Source of the DNA: Gammaproteobacteria bacterium
GTDB lineage: Bacteria; Pseudomonadota; Gammaproteobacteria; Arenicellales; Poriferihabitantaceae
Length of the DNA: 64,000 bases
Assembly (NCBI GenBank): GCA_009842505.1
Contig: VYFG01000135.1
Location: forward strand, 1 to 64,000
Direction of reading: 5' to 3'
Part shown: positions 25,928 to 37,428 of the stretch, piece after piece
How the letters are laid out: each line of letters opens with the position of its first letter
How positions within the stretch are numbered: the first letter of the stretch is position 1
Translations under genes and position numbers: made by a program
Notes under the pieces: generated by a model
The model's database searches: none
Seen by the model: only the letters and a program-made list of their open reading frames with translations
What the model was told of the DNA's origin: nothing

Positions 25928-26324
25928 CGGATTTCCGGGACGGCGGCCGGACAAAAGGAATGTCCGGGGTATCAACCGCCGCCCCATGCCATTTCAGACC
26001 ATTGCCGGCGGGCAGTGAACCGCCGCTTCCATGGCCGGCGGCCATGGCGCCGGACGGCAGTGTTTCCATGGCGATTTTCCGGCGGGCAGGAGTTCGGGGA
26101 GCAGGCCGGGACACGATCTTCCGGGGCGGCGCGACCGGTTGCGGCGCCGCCGAACCGGCGTTCCTCAAGGCAGTCACCTGCAGGAAACGGAAATGCCGGC
26201 CGGAAACCGTTTGATAGGGAAATTGTGCCCGTTATCCGGATAACCGCCTTGATCCTGTGCAAAGTCCGGCACTTTTCTTGTTAAAAATCAAGGAGATTTT
26301 GTTGACCGATTTATCGAATTTTCC
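25928..26324. other. Intergenic region upstream of the dcw promoter
   Basis: This stretch of about 400 bases without a gene contains a hairpin just after the NUDIX stop (CCGGAC with GTCCGG around 25945-25963, no T-run) and a 19-bp near-palindrome at 26029-26047. Towards 26270-26320 it becomes AT-rich ahead of the mraZ promoter. Confidence 0.5.
26029..26047. repeat. Inverted repeat CCATGGCCG-G-CGGCCATGG
   Basis: Two perfect 9-base arms surround a single G. It lies 100 bases after the NUDIX stop and 280 bases before the dcw promoter. It could be a processing or termination hairpin, or a protein site. No T-run follows. Confidence 0.5.
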
Positions 26325-26380
26325 TTGACAACGCGCGACTTTGGCTCATATAGTGCAGATTAGTGGGAAATAGTGGGAAA
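26325..26380 (+). promoter_or_regulatory. dcw promoter with MraZ operator repeats
   Basis: A consensus TTGACA (26325-26330), an 18-nt spacer and TATAGT (26349-26354) form a strong sigma70 promoter. Directly downstream are three 10-base repeats: TAGTGCAGAT, TAGTGGGAAA and TAGTGGGAAA (26351-26380). The last two carry the TGGGA core that MraZ octamers recognise as direct repeats with 10-bp spacing. Binding here would repress the whole dcw operon by feedback. Confidence 0.85.
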
Positions 26381-26407
26381 TTTTCCGAAAAACCCGGTCT
26401 TTTCGGC

Positions 26408-26866
26408 ATGTTTCGTGGCGCCAACAAACTGAATCTCGACAACAAGGGTCGCCTGGCGATTCCGGTGGGATACCGGAACGATCTGCAGGGCCGTTGTGGC
26501 GGCAAACTGGTGGTGACGGTGAACAACACACGGGAAAAGTGCCTCTGGCTGTACCCGATGGATGAATGGGACGTAGTCGAGCAGAAGGTGGTGAACCTGT
26601 CAAGTTTCGACCCCAATCACCAGAAGCTCAAGCGCTTTCTGATCGGCTATGCCAGCGACGTGGAGATGGACAAGACCGGCCGGATCCTGGTGCCGGGGTC
26701 GTTGCGGGAGTTCGCCGGGCTGGACAAGACGGTTTTCCTGGTGGGACAGGGCAACAAGTTCGAGATCTGGGACGAGAATCTGTGGAACAAGAAGTGCGCG
26801 AAGTGGCTCAAGGAGGAACTGGATGCCAGCACGATGTCCGTGGAGCTCGAGCAGATATCCCTCTGA
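26408..26866 (+). CDS. mraZ: Transcriptional regulator MraZ
   Basis: This 152-residue protein has two AbrB/SpoVT-like swapped-hairpin domains, each with the D-x-K-G-R/D-K-T-G-R motif: LNLDNKGRLAIPVGYR near the N-terminus and VEMDKTGRILVPGSLR near residue 83. The start MFRGANKLN at 26408 is canonical; the frame is open upstream to 26363, but that part overlaps the operator repeats. MraZ forms a ring that binds TGGGA repeats upstream of itself and represses the dcw cluster. Its stop overlaps the rsmH start by one base. Confidence 0.97.
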   Translation: MFRGANKLNLDNKGRLAIPVGYRNDLQGRCGGKLVVTVNNTREKCLWLYPMDEWDVVEQKVVNLSSFDPNHQKLKRFLIGYASDVEMDKTGRILVPGSLREFAGLDKTVFLVGQGNKFEIWDENLWNKKCAKWLKEELDASTMSVELEQISL

Positions 26867-27810
26867 TGCACGCGGCCGTCACAACGAACGAAGAGCACCG
26901 GCATGTGCCGGTGCTGCGCGATGAGGTGGTCTCGGGGCTGGACCCGGAGGAGCATGGCATTGTCGTCGACGCCACCTACGGGCGAGGCGGCCACACGAGA
27001 GCGATCCTCGCCCGCCTGGGGGCCGGTGGAAAGATGCTCGTCATCGACCGGGACCCCGCCGCCGTGGCGCAGGCCCGGCGCGAGTGGTCCGGGGACCAGC
27101 GCATCGAAATCGTGCACGCACCCTTTTCCCGGCTGCGCGCCATCCTGGATGATCACGGCCTGTCCGGCAGGGTGACCGGCGTACTGTTCGATCTTGGCGT
27201 TTCGTCACCCCAGCTGGACGACGGGAGCCGCGGTTTCGGTTTTGCACACGATGGCCCGCTGGACATGCGCATGGACACGGAAAGCGGGATCACCGCGGCA
27301 GACTGGCTGGAGCGGGTGGAACAGGGCGAACTCGCCAGGGTGCTGAGGACGCTGGGTGAGGAGAGGTTCGCCCGCCGCGTGGCCAGTCGGATCAAGGCCC
27401 ACGGCAGGTTTTCGACGACAGGCGAGCTGGCGCAGGTGGTTGCCGGCGCGGTTCCGACCCGGGAACCCGGCAAGCATCCGGCAACCCGCACCTTCCAGGC
27501 CATTCGCATTGCCCTCAACCGCGAACTCGAGGAACTCGGGGAGGCCCTGCCCCAGGCGGTCGATGTCCTGGCGGGCGGTGGGCGCCTGGTGGTGATCAGC
27601 TTTCACTCGCTGGAGGATCGTCTGGTGAAGCGGTTCATCCGGGAGCAGAGCAGGGGCGATCCCTATCCGCCGGATCTTCCGGTCAGGCATGACATGCTGC
27701 GCCCCAGGCTGCGCGCGGTGGGCAAGGCGGTGCGAGCGGGAAAGGCGGAAATTGCCGCCAACCGGCGCGCGCGCAGCGCGGTGATGCGGGTGGCGGAGAA
27801 AGTCGCGTGA
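26866..27810 (+). CDS. rsmH: 16S rRNA m4C1402 methyltransferase RsmH (MraW)
   Basis: This 314-residue SAM enzyme N4-methylates C1402 of 16S rRNA. It shows the conserved HVPVLRDEVVSGL near the start, the SAM motif VVDATYGRGGHTRAIL, the DRDP acidic loop, FDLGVSSPQLDDGSRGFGF, and the C-terminal HSLEDRLVKRF. ATG 26866 overlaps the mraZ TGA (26864-26866) by one base, which implies translational coupling in the dcw operon. Confidence 0.97.
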   Translation: MHAAVTTNEEHRHVPVLRDEVVSGLDPEEHGIVVDATYGRGGHTRAILARLGAGGKMLVIDRDPAAVAQARREWSGDQRIEIVHAPFSRLRAILDDHGLSGRVTGVLFDLGVSSPQLDDGSRGFGFAHDGPLDMRMDTESGITAADWLERVEQGELARVLRTLGEERFARRVASRIKAHGRFSTTGELAQVVAGAVPTREPGKHPATRTFQAIRIALNRELEELGEALPQAVDVLAGGGRLVVISFHSLEDRLVKRFIREQSRGDPYPPDLPVRHDMLRPRLRAVGKAVRAGKAEIAANRRARSAVMRVAEKVA

Positions 27811-28085
27811 CCATGGCCCGGCTGCTGGTCCTGCTGTTGTGTCTTGTGCTGGTCAGTGCCACGGCGGTGGTGGCGGTAAGGCACCAGAACCGGTTGACGT
27901 TCGTGGCCCTCCAGAAACAGGAACAGCGACACGATGAACTGCAGGCCGAATGGGGCCGCCTGATGCTGGAAAGGGCCACCTGGACCCGCCAGCACAGCGT
28001 GGTGGACGACGCCCGCAAGCGTCTCGGCATGGTGGCGCCGTCCCCCGAGCGGATCGTGACGCTGCAACTTGCAACCGGCGAATGA
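27807..28085 (+). CDS. ftsL: Cell division protein FtsL
   Basis: This 92-residue bitopic protein has a short cytoplasmic N-terminus, a transmembrane helix (LLVLLLCLVLVSATAVVAV, residues about 5-24) and a periplasmic leucine-zipper-like coiled coil (LQKQEQRHDELQAEWGRLMLE). With FtsB and FtsQ it scaffolds septal synthesis by FtsWI. The GTG at 27807 overlaps rsmH by four bases; ATG 27813 is an alternative. It is identified mainly by position and topology, because FtsL sequences diverge quickly. Confidence 0.9.
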   Translation: MTMARLLVLLLCLVLVSATAVVAVRHQNRLTFVALQKQEQRHDELQAEWGRLMLERATWTRQHSVVDDARKRLGMVAPSPERIVTLQLATGE

Positions 28086-29847
28086 AGGCGATGCGGACTG
28101 CCAGCGCACACGGACATCGTTTTGCCATGCCGGGGGGCGGTATGACCAGGCGTTTCGCCCGTCCGCCGGTCTGGCGCGAATACTTCGTCCTGGGCCTGCT
28201 GTTTACGGGGCTGGTCGTGATTGCCCTCAAGGTGGTGCATATCCAGACCGTGGAACGGGGCCATCTCCATGCTCAGGGCGACGCCAGGTACCTGCGGGAA
28301 ATCACCGTGCTGCCCCAGCGCGGCCAGATCCTGGACAGAAACGGGCAGGTGCTGGCAGTGAGCACCCCGGTGGAGTCACTGTGGGCGGAGCCGGGCGTGT
28401 TCTGCGCCGCCGGGGATTCCTGGAAATCCATGCCGGATATCCTGGAACTTGACCCCGGGGACCTCAAGGCCGCATGCGAACGCCGCAAGGGTGCCGATTT
28501 CATGTATGTCAAGCGGAGAATACCGCCGGCCGTGGCGAAGGAGGTCATGGCGCTCAACATTCCCGGGCTGGAGAGGCAGCGGGAGTACCGGCGCTATTAC
28601 CCCGATGGCCCCGTCGGTGCCCACCTGATTGGTTTTACCGATGTGGACGACACCGGCCAGGAGGGTCTGGAGAGCCGGTTCGACCGTCATCTGGCGGGCG
28701 TTCCGGGCCGCAAGCGGGTACTCAAGGATGTGGCGGGACACTTTGTCGAAAGCGTGGAGAGCATCCAGCAGGTCCGCCACGGGGAAAATCTCCGGATCAG
28801 TGTCGACCAGCGGGTGCAGTTCCTGGCCGCCGCCTACCTGGAGAAAGCCGTCAAGAAACACAAGGCTTCCGGGGGCAGCGTCGTGGTGCTGTCCGTTCCC
28901 AGCGGCGAGATCCTCGCCATGGTGACCTCACCGCAGTTCAATCCCAATGACCGCGGCACCATCAGGCCGGGGGTGTTTCGGAACCGCACCGTGACCGACG
29001 TGGTGGAACCGGGCTCCACGTCCAAGCCGTTTACCGTGGCCATGGCCCTGGAAAGCGGGCAGGTCGGTGTGGACACGATGGTGAATACCGCGCCGGGAAT
29101 GTACCGGATCGGAGGAAGAACCATCCGGGACGTGCACGACTACGGGGATCTTTCCGTTTTCGACGTTCTGGTGCGGTCGAGCAATATCGGAACCGCCAAG
29201 ATCGCGCTTGCGTTTCCGTTTGACCGGCTGTTCGACACGCTGAGCACCGTGGGATTCAACGAGCCGGCGTCCGATCTGCCGGGGGAAGTGAAGGGCGTGC
29301 TGGTCAGGCGCAACCGGCCCATCGAGCATGCCACCATATCCTACGGCTACGGCTTCTCGGTGACCCCGCTTCAGCTTGCCCGCGCCTACACCGCGTTCGC
29401 CACTGACGGCGAACTGCTGCCGGTAACGCTGGAACCCAGGCCGGAAGGCTACAGGGCCAGGGGAATACGAGTGTTCAGCAAGTCGACGGTGCAGCAGATC
29501 CGGGCCATGATGGAGAAAGTGGCGACTCCGGAGGGAACGGCCCGCCGGGCACGCATCCAGCGTTACCGGGTGGGCGGCAAGACCGGCACCACCCACAAGC
29601 TGGTTGACGGCAACTATGACAACAACGAGTACATCAGCCTGTTCGCCGGGCTGGCGCCACTTTCCGACCCCCGCTTCGTCACCGTGGTGACCGTGGACAA
29701 CCCCAGGGGCGGGGATTATTACGGCGGCGTCGTCGCGGCGCCCGTGTTCGCGGAACTCATGCAGGACCTGATGCGCCTGTACAACATTCCCCCTGACAGC
29801 GTCAGGGATACCCAGATCACCACCATCGACACCGGGGATAATCCCGC

Positions 29848-29851
<4 letters not shown>
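28082..29851 (+). CDS. ftsI: Septal peptidoglycan transpeptidase FtsI (PBP3)
   Basis: This is a 589-residue class B PBP. It has a cytoplasmic segment of about 38 residues and one transmembrane helix (YFVLGLLFTGLVVIALKVV), then the pedestal domain starting RGQILDRNG and the transpeptidase domain. Active-site motifs are visible: S-x-x-K in EPGSTSKPFTVAM, SxN in VRSSNIGTAKIA, and KTG in VGGKTGTTHKL. The start ATG 28082 overlaps the ftsL stop (ATGA). It cross-links septal peptidoglycan with FtsW as its glycosyltransferase partner. Confidence 0.97.
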
Positions 29852-31382
<1,531 letters not shown>

Positions 31383-31386
<4 letters not shown>

Positions 31387-32756
31387 TGACGTTCAGCGCC
31401 GCAGCCGAATTGACCGGAGGCACCCTGCATGGCATGGATGGTGTCTTCAGCGGGGTACGTATCGATTCCCGTGCGGTGCAGCGGGGCGAGCTGTTCGTTG
31501 CCATCCGCGGGGACCGTCTGGACGGGCATGACTTCGTGGCGGACGCGGCGGACCGCGGCGCCGCGGGCGCACTCGTTGCCCGCCGGACGGATGCGGATAT
31601 CAGCCAGGTCGCAGTGGCCGACACCACCGTCGCCCTTGGCCGGCTTGCATTGGACTGGCGGCGCGCATTCGACATTCCGGTGATCGGGATTACCGGCAGC
31701 AACGGCAAGACCACCGTGACCGCCATGGTCCGCGAAATCCTGTCGGTGTCCGGTCATCCCCTGGCTCCCCGGGAAAGTTACAACAATCAGTGGGGAGTCC
31801 CCCTGACCCTGTTGGAACTGACCGGCGGGCATACCCACGCGGTCATCGAGATGGGGATGAACCACGCCGGGGAAATCGATCGCCTGACCCGGATTGCCGC
31901 CCCTACCGTGGCGCTGGTCAACAACGCGGTCGCCGCCCATCTGGAGGGCCTTGGCTCCATGGAGCGTGTGGCCGAGGCGAAGGGAGAGATCTTCAACGGG
32001 CTCGGCCCCGATGGCGTGGCGGTACTGAACCGGGACGATCCGAACTTCGGGTTGTGGCAGGCCTTGGCGGGCGAACGCAGGATACTGACATTCGGCCTTA
32101 AGAACGATGCGGATTTTCGGGGTCTTGACGTGGAATTCACCCCGGCCGGCAGCCGGTTGTCGGTCCGCGGTCCCGCCGGGGATGCCGAAATCACGCTGGC
32201 CGTTCCGGGCCGGCACAACGTCATGAATGCCCTGGCCGCCATGGCGGCGTGCCACGCCGTCGGCACGGACCCCGACGACCTGTCCGCCGGCCTTGCCGCG
32301 TTTACGGGGATTCCGGGGAGGCTGCGGCGGCTGAGCGCGGCCGGTGGGGCCACCCTGGTCGATGACAGCTTCAATGCCAACCCGGGGTCCGTCGCCGCCG
32401 CCATCGATTTTCTTTCATCGCAGCCGGGCCGGCGCATTCTGGTGCTCGGCGCCATGGCGGAACTCGGCCACTCCGCCGAGGAGCATCATGCCGCGATGGG
32501 AAGTTACGCGAGTCGCGGAGGAATCGACCGGCTGCTGGTGTTGAACGATGGGGACAATCCCGATCTGGCAGGGTACCGCAGGGGATACGGCGGCTGCACG
32601 GAGGTGTTCCCGGACGTCCCGTCCCTGGTGGCGTCCCTGGCGTCGGAGGATCGCCCGGGAAACATCATCCTGGTCAAGGGTTCCAAGTCATCCCGCATGG
32701 GAAGGGTGGTACAGGCGCTGGCCGCCGGGGGGGAACCTGGGGGTGCGTCATGCTGA
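31383..32756 (+). CDS. murF: UDP-MurNAc-pentapeptide synthetase MurF
   Basis: This 457-residue ligase adds D-Ala-D-Ala to the UDP-MurNAc tripeptide. The P-loop is [15 protein letters not shown], followed by [11 protein letters not shown], the MurF-typical MGMNHAGEI, and the C-terminal [18 protein letters not shown] 31383 overlaps murE by four bases. Its substrate D-Ala-D-Ala must come from a Ddl encoded elsewhere, because ddl is absent from this cluster. Confidence 0.97.
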
Positions 32757-33832
32757 TCTGGCTGTTCGAGTGGCTGTCCCAGTATCACAGCGGATTCAAT
32801 GTGTTCCGCTACCTGACGCTGCGGGGAATCTGCGGCGTGCTGACCTCGATCACCATTTTCTTCATTTTCGGTCCCGCGATGATCCGGAAACTGAGCGAGT
32901 ACCAGATCGGTCAGACCATTCGCATGGACGGCCCGCCGACCCACTTCGACAAGGTGGGCACACCCACGATGGGCGGCCTGCTCATCCTGTTCGCCGTGGT
33001 GGTGACCACGTTGCTGTGGGCCGATCTCGGCAACCGATTCGTGTGGGTGACCCTGCTCACGACGATCCTTTTCGGACTGATCGGCTGGATCGACGACTAT
33101 CGCAAGCTCGTCGAAAAAAACCCCAGGGGCATGGGGGCACGCAACAAGTTCCTCGGGCAGACCCTGGTCGGATTCGCCGCCGCCTGCTTCCTCTACTTCA
33201 GCGCCCAATCACCGGTGGAAACCGCCTTTCTTGTACCGTTGTTCAAGAACGTGTCCATTCCGCTTGGCGTAGGATTCATCGTGCTCGCATGGTTTGTCAT
33301 CGTTGGCACCAGCAATGCGATCAACCTGACCGACGGTCTCGACGGTCTCGCGATCATGCCCACCGTGATGGTGGCCGGTGCGCTCGGCATCTTCGCCTAC
33401 GTCACCGGCAATTCGATCTTTTCCGAGTACCTCGGCATCCCGTATATCCCCGGGGCCGGGGAGGTTCTGGTTTTCTGCGCCGCGCTGGTGGGATCCGGTC
33501 TCGGGTTTCTCTGGTTCAACACCTACCCCGCCCAGGTTTTCATGGGCGATATCGGTGCCCTTTCCCTTGGCGCCGCCATCGGCGTGGTTGCCGTCATCGT
33601 GCGCCAGGAGATCGTGCTCATGATCATGGGCGGCATCTTCGTCGTGGAGACGGTATCGGTGATCCTGCAGGTGGCGTCCTACAGGCTGGTGGGCAGGAGA
33701 ATCTTCCGGATGGCGCCGCTGCACCATCACTTCGAGCTCAAGGGCTGGCCCGAGCCCCGGGTGATCGTACGTTTCTGGATCATCAGCCTGATGCTGGTGC
33801 TGGTGGGCCTGGCTACCCTGAAGGTGCGTTGA
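32750..33832 (+). CDS. mraY: Phospho-MurNAc-pentapeptide transferase MraY
   Basis: This 360-residue polytopic enzyme (about 10 hydrophobic segments) makes lipid I from undecaprenyl phosphate. Conserved elements are GTPTMGGL, the catalytic Asp cluster [19 protein letters not shown], and the HHHFE-type cytoplasmic loop [12 protein letters not shown]. It overlaps murF by seven bases. The length equals that of E. coli MraY. Confidence 0.98.
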   Translation: MLIWLFEWLSQYHSGFNVFRYLTLRGICGVLTSITIFFIFGPAMIRKLSEYQIGQTIRMDGPPTHFDKVGTPTMGGLLILFAVVVTTLLWADLGNRFVWVTLLTTILFGLIGWIDDYRKLVEKNPRGMGARNKFLGQTLVGFAAACFLYFSAQSPVETAFLVPLFKNVSIPLGVGFIVLAWFVIVGTSNAINLTDGLDGLAIMPTVMVAGALGIFAYVTGNSIFSEYLGIPYIPGAGEVLVFCAALVGSGLGFLWFNTYPAQVFMGDIGALSLGAAIGVVAVIVRQEIVLMIMGGIFVVETVSVILQVASYRLVGRRIFRMAPLHHHFELKGWPEPRVIVRFWIISLMLVLVGLATLKVR

Positions 33833-35166
33833 TGATGGTCGCGGCGAACAGGGAGTTGGGCGGCAAGCCGGTGCTGGTGGTGGGGCTGGGCCTGACCGGG
33901 TGGTCGGTGGTGCGTTTTCTCAAGTCCCGCGGGGAGGACGTGGTGGTGGCGGACTCCCGCGAAGCCCCGCCTTACCGGGACGCGCTGGAAACCAATTTCC
34001 CGGATGTGCCGCTTCTGGACTGGAACAGGGGCATCAACGAGCAGGCCTACGGGGGCATCGTGGCAAGTCCCGGCATGGCGGTGCCGGGTGATGCGGTGAT
34101 TGGCGATGTCGAGCTGTTCGCCCGTGAGGCAAAGGCGCCGGTCGTGGCCGTGACCGGGTCCAACGGCAAGTCCACGGTGACCATGCTGGTGCAGCGGATG
34201 CTGGACTGTGCCGGAACCGGGGCGCTGGCGGGGGGCAATATCGGCACTCCCGTTCTGGACCTTCTGGCGCAACCGGTGCCGGACTTCTACGTTCTCGAGC
34301 TGTCCAGCTTCCAGCTGGAAACCACCCGCAGCCTGCGCCCCGCGGCTGCCGTGGTTCTGAACCTGAGCGAGGATCACATGGACCGCTACGGGGACATGGA
34401 CGCCTACCTTGCGGCGAAGCTGCGCATCTATGACGGTGCCGCCTGCCGGGTGTTCAACCGGGACGACCCGCGGCTTGCGGGAATGGCGCGCCGGGATGCC
34501 GATATCACATTCGGCCTCGGCAGCCCCGGCGACGGTGATCTCGGCGTGGTCCGGCGGGACGGCGAACGCTGGCTGTGTCACGGCGAGAGCATGCTGGCCC
34601 CGGTGTCGGCCCTGTCGTTGCAGGGCGAGCAGAACGTATCCAACATGCTCGCTGCACTCGCCCTGGTGGCGGGTGTTCTCGGCAAGGCTGGCCGGGTCGT
34701 CGAGGGGCACCGGATCGATGCCGGCCTTGCCTTCGAGGGACTGCCCCACCGCTGTGAGCTGGTTCCCACCGGAGATGGAGTCAGGTGGATCAACGATTCC
34801 AAGGGCACCAATGTCGGCGCCGCCATGGCGGCCATTGGCGGTGCGGGCAGGCCGTTGGTGCTGATTGCCGGCGGACAGGGTAAGGGCGCCGATTTCTCGC
34901 CGCTCAAATCGGTGATGGATCCCGGTGTTCGGGCGGTCATCCTGATCGGTGAGGATGCCGACCGGATGGAGGGATCCCTTGGATTGGGAGATCGGATCTG
35001 GCGCGAGTCATCGCTGGCGGCCGCGGTTTCCCGGGCAAGGCTGCTCAGCCGGCCCGGAGACACGGTGCTGTTTTCCCCGGCCTGCGCCAGCTTCGACATG
35101 TTCGACGACTATGCCCACCGCGGAGAGTGTTTTCGGCAACTGGTGACGGACGGCCCGGCGGGTTAG
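33832..35166 (+). CDS. murD: UDP-MurNAc-L-alanine:D-glutamate ligase MurD
   Basis: This 444-residue ligase adds D-Glu. The N-terminal Rossmann motif is VLVVGLGLTGWSVVRFL, the ATP loop is AVTGSNGKSTVTMLV, the central-domain ELSSFQLETT is typical of MurD, and the C-terminal domain begins WINDSKGTNVGA. The start ATG 33832 shares its A with the mraY TGA; a second ATG follows immediately (33835). Confidence 0.97.
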   Translation: MMVAANRELGGKPVLVVGLGLTGWSVVRFLKSRGEDVVVADSREAPPYRDALETNFPDVPLLDWNRGINEQAYGGIVASPGMAVPGDAVIGDVELFAREAKAPVVAVTGSNGKSTVTMLVQRMLDCAGTGALAGGNIGTPVLDLLAQPVPDFYVLELSSFQLETTRSLRPAAAVVLNLSEDHMDRYGDMDAYLAAKLRIYDGAACRVFNRDDPRLAGMARRDADITFGLGSPGDGDLGVVRRDGERWLCHGESMLAPVSALSLQGEQNVSNMLAALALVAGVLGKAGRVVEGHRIDAGLAFEGLPHRCELVPTGDGVRWINDSKGTNVGAAMAAIGGAGRPLVLIAGGQGKGADFSPLKSVMDPGVRAVILIGEDADRMEGSLGLGDRIWRESSLAAAVSRARLLSRPGDTVLFSPACASFDMFDDYAHRGECFRQLVTDGPAG

Positions 35167-35170
35167 CAGC

Positions 35171-36361
35171 ATGGAAATCCATACCGATCAGCAATACCAC
35201 GCACTACCGACGGAACCGACTGAACCCGCGGAACCGGTGGCGGAGGTCGGGGGCGTGGATCACCTGCTGGTATTTTCGATGGTGAGCCTGTTGTGCCTGG
35301 GCGCGGTGATGGTGTTTTCCGCCACCGTGGCCGCAGACAGTGAGACTCTGGCCTTCAATACCAGGGCCATGTTCCGGCATCTCGCCCATATCGGGTTCGG
35401 GCTTGTGCTGCTGCTCGTTGCGATGCGCCTGCCCCTGGAATGGGTTCAGGCTCATGCCAGGTCGATCCTGCTCGTCATGCTTCTGATGCTCGCCCTGCTG
35501 TTCCTGCCGGGGGTCGGCAGGGAAGTGAACGGCAGCCTCAGGTGGTATGACTTCGGTGGGCTGAGCGTACAGCCCTCGGAGTACATGAAGGTTGCAGCCC
35601 TGATCTATTTCGCCGACTACCTCGCCCGCAAGAAAGACGACCTGCACCTGTTCAAGGTGGGAATCGTCTATGTCGGCGTGGTGGTGGGTGTGATCGGGCT
35701 GCTGCTCCTGATGCAGCCTGATTTCGGCACGACCGCGGTTCTTGCCGCCACGGTGGCCGGCATGATGTTTCTTGCCGGCGTCCGTTTCTCCCATTTTCTG
35801 GTGAGCGTCAGCGTGACGGCGGTACTCATGACCCTGCTGATGTGGATGGAGCCTTACCGGGTGGAGCGGTTGCTGAGCTACCGCGACCCCTGGGCCGATC
35901 CGTTCGGATCCGGTTTCCAGCTGACCCAGGCGCTGATCGCCATCGGCCGTGGCGAGTGGTTCGGCACCGGTCTCGGCAGCAGCATCCAGAAGCTCTTCTA
36001 CCTGCCCCATGCCGGGAATGATTTCCTGATCGCGGTGATCGGCGAGGAACTCGGCTCCGTGGCCATCTTCACGGTCATCGGGTTGTTCGCCCTGATTCTG
36101 TGGCGCGCCTTCGTCATTGCCAGGAGGGCCATTGACCTGGGACACCGTTTCGCGGCCTTTCTGGCCCAGGGGGTCGGGCTCCTGCTGTGTATACAGGCGT
36201 CGGTGCATATCGCTGTAAACACCGGCCTTGTGCCCACCAAGGGGCTCACCCTGCCGTTGATGAGCTACGGTGGCAACAGCATCCTGGCGACGATGCTGGC
36301 GCTGGGGCTGTTGCTGGGCGTGGACCGGCAGTGCCGGCCCGAGCCCCGGAGGTGTCCATGA
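35171..36361 (+). CDS. ftsW: Septal peptidoglycan glycosyltransferase FtsW
   Basis: This 396-residue SEDS-family protein has 10 hydrophobic segments after a cytoplasmic N-terminus of about 30 residues rich in Glu/Pro/Thr. SEDS motifs visible are GVGREVNGSLRW, LQPSEYMK-like VQPSEYMKVAALI (with the catalytic-region Asp downstream in MQPDFGTT), and LTLPLMSYGGNSIL near the C-terminus. It polymerises lipid II with FtsI at the septum. Only four bases separate it from murD, and it overlaps murG by four. Confidence 0.97.
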   Translation: MEIHTDQQYHALPTEPTEPAEPVAEVGGVDHLLVFSMVSLLCLGAVMVFSATVAADSETLAFNTRAMFRHLAHIGFGLVLLLVAMRLPLEWVQAHARSILLVMLLMLALLFLPGVGREVNGSLRWYDFGGLSVQPSEYMKVAALIYFADYLARKKDDLHLFKVGIVYVGVVVGVIGLLLLMQPDFGTTAVLAATVAGMMFLAGVRFSHFLVSVSVTAVLMTLLMWMEPYRVERLLSYRDPWADPFGSGFQLTQALIAIGRGEWFGTGLGSSIQKLFYLPHAGNDFLIAVIGEELGSVAIFTVIGLFALILWRAFVIARRAIDLGHRFAAFLAQGVGLLLCIQASVHIAVNTGLVPTKGLTLPLMSYGGNSILATMLALGLLLGVDRQCRPEPRRCP

Positions 36362-37428
36362 GCCGGATGATGGTGATGGCGGGGGGGACCGGCGGGCATG
36401 TGATGCCGGCCCTTGCAGTGGCCCGGTGCCTGAGAGAGCGCGGCGTCGAGGTTCGCTGGATGGGCAGCACCAGGGGGTTCGAGTCACGACTGGTCGCCGC
36501 GGAGGGATTCGACCTGGACGCCATCCACATACTCGGGCTGCGCCACAGTGGCCTCGGGCGCAAACTGATCATGCCATTCCTGCTCCTGGTCGCATGCTCC
36601 CAGGCGCTGTTGATCCTTCTGCGTCGAAAGCCGGATGTATTGCTGGGCATGGGCGGATTCGTCTCGGGTCCGGGCGGACTGGTTGCCGGGCTGTTGAGCA
36701 AGCCGCTGGTCCTGCACGAACAAAACGCGGTGGCCGGCCTGACCAACCGCTGGCTGGCCAGGGTGGCGAGCCGGGTGCTTACCGGCTTTCCGGCCACCGA
36801 GGGGCTTGCCGCCGGGACCTGGGTGGGGAACCCGGTACGCTCGGACATCGCCGCCATTGACAGTCCGTTGCAGCGTCTTGCCGGCCGGGCCGGGCCTTTC
36901 AGGATTCTGGTGGTTGGGGGCAGCCAGGGAGCCCGGGCATTCAACAGCCACCTGCCGGATTTGCTGGCGCGGCGCCCCCGGATTCCGATGTCTGTCCGGC
37001 ACCAGGCAGGACACGGGGATTCCGCGAATGTGCGGGCGGCCTACGAGGATGCGGGCATCCCGGCGGAAGTGTCGGAGTTCATCGAGGACATGGCGGCCGC
37101 CTATACCTGGTCGGATGTGGTGATCTGTCGAGCCGGCGCCATGACGGTCGCTGAAATCTGTGCTGCCGGAGGGGTGGCGTTCTTCGTTCCCTATCCCCAT
37201 GCGGTGAACGATCACCAGACCTGTAACGCGGAATATCTCACGGGAGCCGGTGCGGCATTCACGATACCTCAGGAAGAGTTCCTGGCGGGCGACTGGCTTG
37301 AAGACTTGGACGCACTGGCCTCGGACCGGCGTCGGCTGGTGGCGATGGCCGAGAAGGCCCGTTCACTGGCCAAGGCGGATGCCGCGGAACGGGTCGCGGA
37401 TATCTGCGGGGAGATGGTGCATGCGTGA
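36358..37428 (+). CDS. murG: Lipid I N-acetylglucosaminyltransferase MurG
   Basis: This 356-residue peripheral GT-B enzyme converts lipid I to lipid II on the inner leaflet. The N-terminal glycine loop is MVMAGGTGGHVMPALAVA, the second G loop ILVVGGSQGARAFN, the UDP-GlcNAc pocket CRAGAMTVAEICAAG, and the C-terminal PYPHAVNDHQTCNAEYL. ATG 36358 overlaps the ftsW stop by four bases. Confidence 0.97.
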   Translation: MSRMMVMAGGTGGHVMPALAVARCLRERGVEVRWMGSTRGFESRLVAAEGFDLDAIHILGLRHSGLGRKLIMPFLLLVACSQALLILLRRKPDVLLGMGGFVSGPGGLVAGLLSKPLVLHEQNAVAGLTNRWLARVASRVLTGFPATEGLAAGTWVGNPVRSDIAAIDSPLQRLAGRAGPFRILVVGGSQGARAFNSHLPDLLARRPRIPMSVRHQAGHGDSANVRAAYEDAGIPAEVSEFIEDMAAAYTWSDVVICRAGAMTVAEICAAGGVAFFVPYPHAVNDHQTCNAEYLTGAGAAFTIPQEEFLAGDWLEDLDALASDRRRLVAMAEKARSLAKADAAERVADICGEMVHA

